DNA from: Alcanivorax sp. 24
GTDB lineage: Bacteria > Pseudomonadota > Gammaproteobacteria > Pseudomonadales > Alcanivoracaceae
Reading direction: 5' to 3'
Assembly (NCBI RefSeq): GCF_004360225.1
Contig: NZ_SNUA01000003.1
Location: 310,001 to 374,000 of the forward strand
Length of the DNA stretch: 64,000 bases
Shown piece after piece: positions 55,764-63,763 of this stretch. Numbering within the stretch: the first letter of the stretch is position 1; each line of letters starts with the position of its first letter. The notes below the pieces were generated by a model. That model did no database searches, was not told where the DNA came from, and saw only the letters and a program-made list of their open reading frames with translations. A program made the translations under genes and the position numbers.

Positions 55764-56525
55764 TCAGCGGCCGCGCAGCGGGTCCTGCCGGTAGAACAGA
55801 GTCAACTGGCCATAGACCTCCGGCAGGATCTGTTCGAGGGGCTCCGGCGTTTCGAAAAAACTTTCCGTGATGACCGCGAAAAACTCTCCCGGATCCCGCA
55901 GGGCGTAGGGATCGAGAAAGGGCTCCCCCTCCCGCTCGGCGTTTTCCAGCGCGCTCCAGGCGCGAGTGAAGGTGTCGTGCCAGACCCGGGCGTCCATGCC
56001 GTGATGCAGTGGCGGCGCGCCGTTGGCCGCGCCATTGCGCATATCCAGTTTGTGCGCCATCTCGTGCAGCACCACATTGAAGCCCGGCTCCGACGCCGCC
56101 GCCTGCACATCCTGCCAGGACAGCAGCACCGGTCCCCGGTCCCAGGCTTCCCCGGCCAGCACCCTCCCCTCACTGTGAACGATGCCGAACTCGTCCATCT
56201 CGTCGCCGGGCGTGACGAAGGCGTCCTCGTAGACAATCACCGTGTACCAGCCGTCGTACCAGTCCAGGTCCAGCCCCATGATCATCACCACCGCCATGGT
56301 GGCGATCTTCAGTTGCATGGCCGGCGTCACCTGGAAATCACCGCCGCCCCGAAACTCCTTGCGCAGCAGGAAGCGCAGCGTCTGTTGGAACAATCGCTCG
56401 CGCCGCTCCCCCTGGTAACGTCGCGCTGGTGCCCAATCAGCAATGGCGTGCTCCCATTGTTCCCGGGTCACCGGCAAACGGGCCAAACGTCGGTTTTCCA
56501 ACCACAGACGGGTACGGTCGAACAT
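55764..56525 (-). CDS. mtfA: M90-family zinc metallopeptidase MtfA
   Basis: 253 residues. HExxH motif at H154-E155-xx-H158 in VVLHEMAHKLDM, with the distal Glu probably in EFFAVITESFFE. N-terminal WLENRRLARLPVTREQWEHAI and the central ATMAVVMIMGLDLDWYDGW are typical of the MtfA/YeeI family. In E. coli MtfA binds the repressor Mlc and modulates the glucose PTS; whether that partner exists here is unknown. Confidence 0.93.
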   Translation of the reverse strand: MFDRTRLWLENRRLARLPVTREQWEHAIADWAPARRYQGERRERLFQQTLRFLLRKEFRGGGDFQVTPAMQLKIATMAVVMIMGLDLDWYDGWYTVIVYEDAFVTPGDEMDEFGIVHSEGRVLAGEAWDRGPVLLSWQDVQAAASEPGFNVVLHEMAHKLDMRNGAANGAPPLHHGMDARVWHDTFTRAWSALENAEREGEPFLDPYALRDPGEFFAVITESFFETPEPLEQILPEVYGQLTLFYRQDPLRGR

Positions 56526-56640
56526 GCGAGGTCCAGCAGGCAGAACAGGATCGCGCGGCAGCGCTCAGGCAGCTTGCCCCGTTCCCACGACACGTACAAG
56601 CATGGAACGATTGCAGGCTGTTTCAGAGCGCCGGCACGCC

Positions 56641-56713
56641 GATTCGCTGGCAAGCCGGCTTCCCACAGCGGCTTCGTGGATTGTTCCGTGGGAGGCCGGC
56701 TTGCCAGCGAATC
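56641..56713. repeat. REP-like inverted pair, copy 5
   Basis: Arms 56641-56666 and 56688-56713, 25 of 26 positions paired. Arm core GCTGGCAAGCCGGC. It lies between mtfA and the CopD-like gene; just before it is a CCGGCACGCC heptad-like fragment. Confidence 0.87.
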
Positions 56714-56842
56714 GGTCTGGCCTGTTGCAAGGCAGCGGTTCATGAGCAGCGATTGTGGTGCTGCCCTCTCCGCCTCCTGCTACACTTCGTTCCTGCGTCC
56801 ATACTGACGCTTGTTCCGCTTTTATCCCTGGGAGAGAAAACG

Positions 56843-57310
56843 ATGGTGTTGTCCATGGCCGTGCCTTTAGTGCTGCATATACTGGCGGCGGTGATTTGGG
56901 TCGGCGGCATGTTTTTCGCCTACATGGCTTTGCGCCCCGCCATGGGTGCCACTCTGGATCCGGAGTCCCGGCCACGCTTGTGGCTGCACACACTGGACCG
57001 TTTTTTCCACTGGGTATGGGGTTGCGTGGCGGTGTTGTTGATCACTGGCCTGTGGATGGTGTTCGGTGTCTATGGAGGTATGGGTTCCACTGGCGCCTAT
57101 GTGCATACCATGCTGGCGCTGGGCCTGGTAATGATGGCGCTGTTCGCCCACGTTTACTTTGCTCCGTTCCGCCGTCTGCGCCAGGCGGTGACAGTGCGTC
57201 ACAACGCAGACGCCGCCTTTCAGATAGGACAGATCCGGCGCATTGTCGGCATCAACCTGCTGCTGGGGCTGCTGGTGATCAGCATCGCCGCCGCCGGACC
57301 CTATTTCTAA
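56843..57310 (+). CDS. CopD-like small integral membrane protein
   Basis: 155 residues with four predicted spans: VPLVLHILAAVIWVGGMFFAYMAL, FFHWVWGCVAVLLITGLWMVF, VHTMLALGLVMMALFAHVYF and IVGINLLLGLLVISIAAAG. The His in VLHILAAVIWVGG and TLDRFFHWVWG recall CopD/DUF-type copper or heme proteins. ATG 56843 follows GGGAGAG. The TAA stop lies inside the target-site repeat of the MITE-like element that follows, so the native 3' end may have been altered by that insertion. Confidence 0.8.
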   Translation: MVLSMAVPLVLHILAAVIWVGGMFFAYMALRPAMGATLDPESRPRLWLHTLDRFFHWVWGCVAVLLITGLWMVFGVYGGMGSTGAYVHTMLALGLVMMALFAHVYFAPFRRLRQAVTVRHNADAAFQIGQIRRIVGINLLLGLLVISIAAAGPYF

Positions 57311-57311
57311 G

Positions 57312-57448
57312 AGCCTGTTCACGATCTTTACGCCACCGCGTTGCTGCTGGAAAATACCCGGAGGGCCGGGCCCCACTTTCTTTAGGTGGAGAGTCCACCA
57401 GGAGAGAAGGGAACTCCGGCGCGGCGGCGTAAAGATCGTCAACAGGCT
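57312..57448. mobile_element. MITE-like element with 5-bp flanking repeat CTAAG
   Basis: Terminal arms beginning AGCCTGTTCACGATCTTTACG (57310-57339 and 57421-57450, 28 of 30 positions paired) around an 81-bp centre. CTAAG stands immediately outside both ends (57307-57311 and 57449-57453), consistent with a target duplication. Non-coding. Same terminal family as 20815-20911. Confidence 0.75.
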
Positions 57449-57557
57449 CTAAGTATCCAGCGATCCCACGGCCCGGCCCGTGGCCGGTGAAGCCGCCATG
57501 CCGCCGTGCTAGAATCCGCATCGCCGTGCAAGGCGGCCCCACACTTGTAGCGGAGTT

Positions 57558-58526
57558 ATGGTCCTTCCCAGTTCGACCAAATCGGATCTTCTGCTGGTCT
57601 GCGTGACCTTGTTGGCGGCAGTCAGTTGGATGTTCTCCAAGGAGGCGGTGTTGCTGATGCCGCCTCTTCTGTTCATGTGCCTGCGTTTTCTGCTGGCCGG
57701 CCTGATTCTGGCTTTGGTGGGACAGCGGCAATTGCGCCGCATGAATCGGGATCAGTACTGGCGCAGCGTCCAGGTAGGCATGGTGTTCGGCACCGCCATG
57801 AGTTTCTGGATCATGGGACTGCACTACGGCAACCATGTCGGTGAAGGCGCTTTCATCACCAGTCTTGGCGTAGTGCTGGTCCCGGTAATGGCGCGCCTGG
57901 TGTTCAAGGAGCAGCCGCCGCTGAGTACCTGGCTGGCGCTGCCGGTGGCGGTGTGCGGGCTGGCGCTGCTATCTCTGGACGGTGGCTTCCAGGCCGAGTT
58001 GGGGCAGCTGTTCTTTCTTGCCTCGGCGACGATTTTCGCGTTGTTTTTCACCCTCAACACCCGCGCCGCCAATAACGCCACCATCACCGGCGCCGGTGGC
58101 CGGATCACCACCCGCGAACGGGTACCGGCACTGGCGCTGACCTCCGTGGTGTTGGGCACGGTGGGGCTGGTCACCGGCACCGCCTCGCTGTTGCTGGAGC
58201 CCTGGAGCCCCACTTTCCATTCCGGCGAACTGGGCCTGGTGATCGCCGCCTGGGTGGTTGCCAGTGCCACCCTGGGCACCGCCGCCCGTTTCTTTCTGCA
58301 GACCTATGCGCAGAGCCTGTCCATGCACAGCCATGGTGTGGTGATCATGATCCTGGAACCAATGTGGACCGCGCTGCTGGCGGCATTCTGGTTCGGCGAA
58401 ACCATGAACGCCACCCAACTGAGCGGCTGCGCGATGATCTTTCTGGCGCTGCTGGTCAACCGCTGGGGCGCGATACGGCGGGTGCTCAAACGCTGGATCG
58501 ATCAACGCCGGGCGGCACGCGCGTGA
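57558..58526 (+). CDS. EamA/DMT-family transporter
   Basis: 322 residues, about ten spans in two EamA repeats. First repeat: LLLVCVTLLAAVSWMFSKEAV and PLLFMCLRFLLAGLILALVG; second begins after GQLFFLASATIFALFF, with GVVIMILEPMWTALLAAFWFGE near the end, the classical EamA closing motif. Probably exports a metabolite or amino acid. A small membrane protein gene overlaps its stop. Confidence 0.9.
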   Translation: MVLPSSTKSDLLLVCVTLLAAVSWMFSKEAVLLMPPLLFMCLRFLLAGLILALVGQRQLRRMNRDQYWRSVQVGMVFGTAMSFWIMGLHYGNHVGEGAFITSLGVVLVPVMARLVFKEQPPLSTWLALPVAVCGLALLSLDGGFQAELGQLFFLASATIFALFFTLNTRAANNATITGAGGRITTRERVPALALTSVVLGTVGLVTGTASLLLEPWSPTFHSGELGLVIAAWVVASATLGTAARFFLQTYAQSLSMHSHGVVIMILEPMWTALLAAFWFGETMNATQLSGCAMIFLALLVNRWGAIRRVLKRWIDQRRAARA

Positions 58527-58765
58527 TCCCGGATCGCGGCGGTCCACTGCTGCTCCTGGCGGTGATCAGCCTGCTGCTGTTCGCACCGTTGGGGCCGGTG
58601 GTCTGGTGGTGGGCGCGGAAGGACTTGGATGCCATGGCGGCCGGCCGCGTGGACCCAGTGGGGCGCCCCTTCACATTGTGGGCCCGTGGGGTGTCGATGG
58701 CCGCCACCCTGCTGTTGGCGATGATGTTGATCGGGATATTGACTGCTTTATTTTCAATGAGATAG
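58523..58765 (+). CDS. Small membrane protein of unknown function
   Basis: 80 residues from GTG 58523, whose TGA overlap with the EamA stop indicates coupling. Two spans (LLLLAVISLLLFAPLGPVVWWW and MAATLLLAMMLIGILTALFSM) flank a short loop ARKDLDAMAAGRVDPVGRPFTLWARG. The loop resembles the cytoplasmic segment of DUF4190-like proteins, a weak match. No function can be assigned. Confidence 0.72.
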   Translation: MIPDRGGPLLLLAVISLLLFAPLGPVVWWWARKDLDAMAAGRVDPVGRPFTLWARGVSMAATLLLAMMLIGILTALFSMR

Positions 58766-59373
58766 CATCTTTTTTTAATCTCAAATCAAGATCAAGAAGG
58801 TCCATTTTTCAACGCCTCCGTTGAAGCCGCTACCCGCCGCCCCCATCTGCTGGCGCTACTGTTTTTAATTAAGCCGGTTTGACCGTCAATCCACCATCGC
58901 CGGAAACCTCACTTGGTCGCTCTGTCGTCACGCAGCCTTCGCTCCCACCGTCGGGCACCGACAGGGAGTCTGCTCGCCCATCTGCTATGGGTGCTAATGC
59001 TGCTTGCCGCACCGCATTCCGGTCAGGCGTCTGGTACCGCCAAAGACGGACCGCACACCCGGCCCCTCGACGGTGCCGCTCAACTGGCTCTGCCCTCCGG
59101 CTACCAGGTCCGTGGCGATACTTTCGCCGCTGATCACCACGACAACGGCGGTAACGCAGCGCTACTACCGTGGCTGCCGTCGGTGCCGCCGACATCGTCC
59201 CGCCCTGGCCCGCTTCCTCCGCACCACCCCCTGGCGGTGGCTGTCGAGCACCACCGACCACAGGCTCCCCGCGCCCCACCCGCGTTCTCCATGCTTTGAC
59301 ACCAAGAACACCGCCACAAGGTGGCGCCTTCGGGCGCGCGCCCGGCGGAGAGTGGTTTTAATGGAGAACGAAC
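58766..59373. other. 608-bp stretch without a convincing gene
   Basis: It starts AT-rich and has a small hairpin TTCAACG-CCTC-CGTTGAA (58809-58826). A TTG-started frame (58913-59299, plus) begins with a plausible signal-peptide-like segment (LLAHLLWVLMLLAAPHSGQASG) and then turns Pro/His/Arg-rich. Another frame from about 59150 gives RPALARFLRTTPWRWLSSTT. Neither looks like a complete protein. A frameshifted remnant is possible. GC-rich hairpin GGTGGCGCC...GGCGCGCGCC lies just before the secDF ribosome-binding site. Confidence 0.4.
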
Positions 59374-61857
59374 TTGAACCGATTTCGCTTACGGGCGACG
59401 GCCTATGCCCTCGTCATTCTGCTTGGTGTGCTCGCCGCACTGCCGAGTATCCTGCCACCGACGTCGTTGCAATGGGCGCCGGACTGGTATCGTCAACACC
59501 ACCTGTCCCTGGGGTTGGACCTCCAGGGCGGCTCCCATGTGCTGCTGAAAGTCGAACAGGGACCACTGCTGGCCGAGAAAACCCGCAAGATCGCTCAGGA
59601 GCTGAGCCAGCGCCTGGACCGCAACGGTATTCAACATGGCCGCCCGGTCGTCGACGCTGATCATGTACGCCTGGCCATTCGCCCGGCTGCCGCCATGGAA
59701 GCCGCCGAGCGGCTGGCCGCGGACATCCGGGACAATCAGGGCCGCCGCCAACTCGCCGTGACTCACGATGGTCTGTTTCTGCTGTTACGGCCTTCTTCCA
59801 GTCTGTCGCAACAGGTGGTCAGCGATGCGGTGGAACGCAGCCTGGATGTAGTGCGCCGCCGCATTGATGAAACCGGCGTGGTGGAACCCCGGGGCACCCG
59901 CCAGGGCGACGATGCCATTCTGGTGCAACTGCCCGGCGTTACCGATCCGGAACGCATCACCGCCCTGCTCGGCCGCACCGCGCGCCTGACCTTCCACCTG
60001 GTCGCCGATGGCAGCGGCCCGGATCGTACCCTGGCGCTACCGGGAGCGGAGGACGGCCGGCGCTACCAGGTCGAGGCCACGCCTTTACTGGACGGCGGAC
60101 AGCTGGCCGACGCCCGCCTGGGCTTCGACAGCCGTACTCATCAGCCGGTGGTGAATTTCACTCTGGACAGCGACGGTGCCCGCCTGTTCGGCGACATTAC
60201 CACCCACAACGTGGGCCGGCCCTTCGCGGTGGTGCTGGACGGCGAGGTCATCACCGCGCCGGTGATCCGGACTCCGATCACCGCCGGTCGCGGTGAAATC
60301 AGCGGCAACTTCACCCCACAGCAGGCCGGTGACCTGGCCATGTTATTGCGCGCCGGCTCCCTGCCCGCTCCGTTGCAAGTGGTGGAGCAACGCACGGTGG
60401 GCGCGGAGCTCGGCGGCGACACCATCCGCATGGGCGTGATCAGCGGCGCCCTCGGCGCGGCCCTGGTGCTGGTGTTCATGATCTCGATCTATCGCCGTTG
60501 GGGCGTGATCGCCAACACCGCACTGGCCATCAACGTGCTACTGGTACTGGGCTTGCTGGCCAGTTTCGGCGCCACCCTGACGCTGCCGGGCATCGCTGGT
60601 CTGATCCTTGGCGTCGGCATGGCGGTGGACGCCAATATCCTGATCAATGAACGCATCCGCGAGGAAACCGAGAAAGGCAAGAATGCCATGGCGGCCCTGC
60701 GCGCCGGCTTTCAGCGCGCCTTCGCCACCATCGTCGACGCCAACATCACCACGCTGATCGCCGTCGGGCTGCTGTTCGGTTTCGGCAGCGGTCCGGTGCG
60801 CGGCTTCGCCGTGACCATGGCGGTGGGTCTGCTAGTATCCATGTTCACTTCGGTGTCGGTGACCCGGTTACTAATGGAATGGCGGCTGCGACGGCGGCAG
60901 CGGCAACCGCTGGCGCTGCCGGAGGTGCCCGGATTTCAGCGCCTGCGACAACACCAGCGGCCAATTCAGTTCATGCGCGTGAAGGCGTTGGGCATCGTGC
61001 TGTCGGTGCTGCTCTCGGCACTGTCTCTGGGCTCCCTGGCTTGGCCCGGATTGAATCAGGGTATCGATTTCCTCGGCGGTACCGCCATGGAAGTTCAGGT
61101 GCCGGCATCGTTGCCGGAGAATGCTCTGCGTCAGGCATTGCGGGACGCCGGCCTCGCCGACGCGGCGTTGCAGCCATTCGCCGATGACGGCCATTTCCTG
61201 GTGCGGATGCCCGCCAGCGACGATGGTAACGCCAGGGTGGAAGCGGCGAAGACAGCGATCACCCAATTGGACGCCGACAGTCGTTTTCCACGGGTGGATA
61301 TGGTCGGCCCGGCGGTCAGCGGTGGCTTCATTGAAGCCAGCATCCTGGCGGTGCTACTGGCCGGGGCGGGCATGTTCGCCTACCTGCGGCTGCGCTTCGA
61401 ACGGCATTTCGCCTGGGCGGCGCTGATCACCCTGCTGCTGGACGTGAGCAAGACACTGGGGTTCTTTGTGCTGACCGGGGTGGAATTCAACCTCACCGCC
61501 ATCGCCGCCCTGCTGACGCTGATCGGTTACTCGGTGAACGACAAAGTGGTGGTGTTCGATCGCATCCGTGAAAACCAGAAGCTCAATCCGGATCAGCCGT
61601 TGGAGACGCTCATCAACGTCAGTCTGACCCAGGTGCTGACCCGCACTTTGTTCACCTCCGCCACCACCTTCCTGGCCCTGCTGCCGATGGGGTTGCTGGG
61701 TGGCGGCGCGGTGGCCAGCTTCGCCCTGCCGGTGCTGTTCGGCATTGTTGTCGGCACCACCTCTTCCATGTACATCGCCGCGCCCATGGCGATGTTCCTG
61801 GAGCGCTGGCGGCCGACGCAACGGGCAGACACGGAGGCGCTGGCGGAACGACCCTGA
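59374..61857 (+). CDS. secDF: Single-chain SecDF protein-export membrane protein
   Basis: 827 residues. TTG start with GGAG at 7-nt spacing. SecD half (1 to about 520): first span, LGLDLQGGSHVLLKV at about 47, the periplasmic P1 region, and the channel segment GVGMAVDANILINERIREE at about 412. SecF half (from about 530): RPIQFMRVKALGIVLSVLLS, GIDFLGGTAMEV at about 563 and LIGYSVNDKVVVFDRIREN near the end. Each half has six spans, as in RND-type SecD/SecF. It uses proton motive force to pull exported proteins. Most gammaproteobacteria have separate secD and secF next to yajC. There is no yajC here, so this is likely a second, fused system. Confidence 0.93.
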   Translation: MNRFRLRATAYALVILLGVLAALPSILPPTSLQWAPDWYRQHHLSLGLDLQGGSHVLLKVEQGPLLAEKTRKIAQELSQRLDRNGIQHGRPVVDADHVRLAIRPAAAMEAAERLAADIRDNQGRRQLAVTHDGLFLLLRPSSSLSQQVVSDAVERSLDVVRRRIDETGVVEPRGTRQGDDAILVQLPGVTDPERITALLGRTARLTFHLVADGSGPDRTLALPGAEDGRRYQVEATPLLDGGQLADARLGFDSRTHQPVVNFTLDSDGARLFGDITTHNVGRPFAVVLDGEVITAPVIRTPITAGRGEISGNFTPQQAGDLAMLLRAGSLPAPLQVVEQRTVGAELGGDTIRMGVISGALGAALVLVFMISIYRRWGVIANTALAINVLLVLGLLASFGATLTLPGIAGLILGVGMAVDANILINERIREETEKGKNAMAALRAGFQRAFATIVDANITTLIAVGLLFGFGSGPVRGFAVTMAVGLLVSMFTSVSVTRLLMEWRLRRRQRQPLALPEVPGFQRLRQHQRPIQFMRVKALGIVLSVLLSALSLGSLAWPGLNQGIDFLGGTAMEVQVPASLPENALRQALRDAGLADAALQPFADDGHFLVRMPASDDGNARVEAAKTAITQLDADSRFPRVDMVGPAVSGGFIEASILAVLLAGAGMFAYLRLRFERHFAWAALITLLLDVSKTLGFFVLTGVEFNLTAIAALLTLIGYSVNDKVVVFDRIRENQKLNPDQPLETLINVSLTQVLTRTLFTSATTFLALLPMGLLGGGAVASFALPVLFGIVVGTTSSMYIAAPMAMFLERWRPTQRADTEALAERP

Positions 61858-61909
61858 GCCCCTCGCGGTTCGTGGATCAGTGGTGTCCCGGAATTCAAAG
61901 GCACGCTCC

Positions 61910-61980
61910 ATTCGCGGCCAAGGCCGCTTCCCACGGAAGGCACTACCAAGCCGCTGTGGGAAGCTGCTTTAGCAGCGAAG
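61910..61980. repeat. REP-like inverted pair, copy 6
   Basis: Outer arms ATTCGC...TTCCCAC (61910-61934) and GTGGGAA...GCGAA (61956-61980). The cores differ, GCGGCCAAGGCCGC on the left and GCTGCTTTAGCAGC on the right, but each is self-palindromic, so each arm folds on its own. Confidence 0.85.
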
Positions 61981-62025
61981 GCGGCGGTGGGCTTACCCAC
62001 CGACCGCCACGTTGGCGTCCGGCTC

Positions 62026-62289
62026 TCAACCGTGACTCTTCAGCAACGCTTCCACCTTACTGATGTAGTTTTGCCGCGCGCTGTCCTGGTCCATGCCCTT
62101 GAGCCTGGCCCAGGCGTCGTACTTGGCGCGCCCCACCATATCCAGCATGCCCGGCCGCTTGCCGGTCACGTCACCGACACTGCCCTGCTTGAAATGGGCG
62201 TACAGATACAACAGGTCATCGTTGCCCGGCTTGCGTGACAGGGTCTGTACGTCCTTGCGGGCCTGTTCAAATTGCTCTTCATACGCCAT
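62026..62289 (-). CDS. Acyl-CoA-binding protein (ACBP)
   Basis: 87-residue four-helix acyl-CoA carrier. Matches the eukaryote-type ACBP closely: EEQFEQARKDVQTL, KPGNDDLLYLYAHFKQGSVGD, RPGMLDMVGRAKYDAWARLKGM, ARQNYISKVEALL, with the ligand-binding Tyr and Lys positions in LYAHFKQ and AKYDAW. Binds medium- and long-chain acyl-CoA in the cytoplasm. ACBPs occur in a limited set of bacteria, often lipid users. ATG 62289 is preceded by GAAGGT. Confidence 0.93.
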   Translation of the reverse strand: MAYEEQFEQARKDVQTLSRKPGNDDLLYLYAHFKQGSVGDVTGKRPGMLDMVGRAKYDAWARLKGMDQDSARQNYISKVEALLKSHG

Positions 62290-62446
62290 TATTCGTACCT
62301 TCAGGTTGTGTTACCCATTTATCATTAGTCCGTTGCCCGGCGCGCTATCATGCCCCGGTTCGGCAAATAGTGTCCGCACCCACCAACGGAAGCAACCGGG
62401 CAAGCGACCACATAATAAGCAGCAACGTCAAAGAACGGGGGACTCC

Positions 62447-63682
62447 ATGGCCACTGACAGCACTCAGACGCGATCTCTGGAAGCGGAACAGGAACGCGCC
62501 CTGAAACGCGCGCTGGGCACTCTCTGGGTACGGTTTCCCGGATCCCTGGAAGACGATTACATCGTCTACGCGGAACGCCGCGCCACCCAGTTGATCCGGC
62601 GATCGGTGTACATCCTGCTGACGATTTTCCTGATCGTGGTGGTGCCGGTCTCGTTGCTGGTGAAGGACCCTTCGCTGAGCCGTTGGCAGGCCCTCGGCGT
62701 TTATCCCATTGCCTGTTCCCTGGTGTTGCTGCTGGCGGCGATCCATATCCGAGCGGTACAACGCCTGGTGGCCACATTGATCGGACTGGCGCTGATGATC
62801 TCACTGTCCGGCACCCTGATCGGCGCGATCCATCTGCAGGACCACTTCCTCGGCCAGGTGGCGGCGTTTGAAACCGTTTATGTGCTGATCATTGGTTTCT
62901 CGATCCTGCGGTTGCCGCCCACCCGCACCCTGTTCTGGTCCCTCGGTGCCCTGATCATCGCCCTGGCCGTGGCCCTTTATCAGGATTGGCGCATTACACC
63001 AATCTCACTGCTGCTGTACTACGGTTTCCCGCTTCTGGTATGCGCCTTGAACGGCTACATGCTCGACGCCAGTGCCCGCGGCAACTTCGCCAACATGCTG
63101 CTGCGCAACGCCGAGTCACAACGGCTGCGACGCTGGCGCGACAATGCCGACCGGGAAGCGCGGCGGCAGCGTCTGCTGAATGAATTCACCGCCCATATCG
63201 CCGGCAATCCGCGGGTCACCGAACTGCTCGACAAGACCTTGGCGTTTCTGATCGAAAACACTCCGGCGGTGGCCGGCGCCGGCTACCGATTGGAGGACGA
63301 CGGCCTGCACCTGGAAGCGGCGCGTGGGCTCGGCCAGACGGCGCGGGAGCAGTCCCACATCAAAAGCGACGGTTTCCTCGCCTCGGCCCTGGAGATTCAG
63401 GGCGCCTCGGTGCGCCATGAAGTCCCCGGTGGCTACATGGATCTGGAAACCGGCCACAGCCAGATCCGCCCCGGCGAGGTACTGTTCCTGCCGATCCGGC
63501 AGGGCGAACACACCCTTGGCATCCTGGAACTGGCTTCCCTGGAGCCGTTCGACGAACACGTGCGTTCCGCCTGTGACGCCATCGCCACGCCACTGGGTTA
63601 CGCCATGATCGCGGCCCTGGGACGGGAGACCTTTATCCGCCGGGCCAGGGAGAAACAGCAACAGCAAAGTACGGTGACATAA
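62447..63682 (+). CDS. Membrane protein with C-terminal GAF domain
   Basis: 411 residues. N-terminal cytoplasmic part (about 1-45), six spans between about 48 and 205 (SVYILLTIFLIVVVPVSLLV to SLLLYYGFPLLVCALNGYML), a charged coiled-coil linker (SQRLRRWRDNADREARRQRLLNEF) and a GAF-like domain (about 245-395; AGAGYRLEDDGLHLEAARGLG, VLFLPIRQGEHTLGILELASLEPFDE). No kinase, GGDEF or phosphatase domain follows, so it looks like a sensor without an output module. Start ATG 62447. Next gene is a TonB-dependent receptor. Confidence 0.82.
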   Translation: MATDSTQTRSLEAEQERALKRALGTLWVRFPGSLEDDYIVYAERRATQLIRRSVYILLTIFLIVVVPVSLLVKDPSLSRWQALGVYPIACSLVLLLAAIHIRAVQRLVATLIGLALMISLSGTLIGAIHLQDHFLGQVAAFETVYVLIIGFSILRLPPTRTLFWSLGALIIALAVALYQDWRITPISLLLYYGFPLLVCALNGYMLDASARGNFANMLLRNAESQRLRRWRDNADREARRQRLLNEFTAHIAGNPRVTELLDKTLAFLIENTPAVAGAGYRLEDDGLHLEAARGLGQTAREQSHIKSDGFLASALEIQGASVRHEVPGGYMDLETGHSQIRPGEVLFLPIRQGEHTLGILELASLEPFDEHVRSACDAIATPLGYAMIAALGRETFIRRAREKQQQQSTVT

Positions 63683-63697
63683 GGGTGTCATTTTCGC

Positions 63698-63716
63698 ATT
63701 GATAAGCATTATCAAT
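63698..63716. promoter_or_regulatory. Probable Fur box
   Basis: ATTGATAAGCATTATCAAT, a near-palindromic 19-mer close to the Fur consensus GATAATGATAATCATTATC, 48 bp before the TonB-dependent receptor start codon. Indicates iron-repressed expression. Confidence 0.78.
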
Positions 63717-63763
63717 ACACCTATCCTCCCCGGCGAATCACAATTCCAATCCGGGGAGTCTCA

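Noticed and set aside
55662-56807. 381-residue plus-strand frame over mtfA
   Set aside because: Antisense to a confident MtfA with the HExxH motif, and it continues through a REP-like repeat.
58869-59279. Minus-strand 136-residue frame ahead of secDF
   Set aside because: Gly/Arg-rich, no start signal, no domain; overlaps equally weak frames on the other strand.
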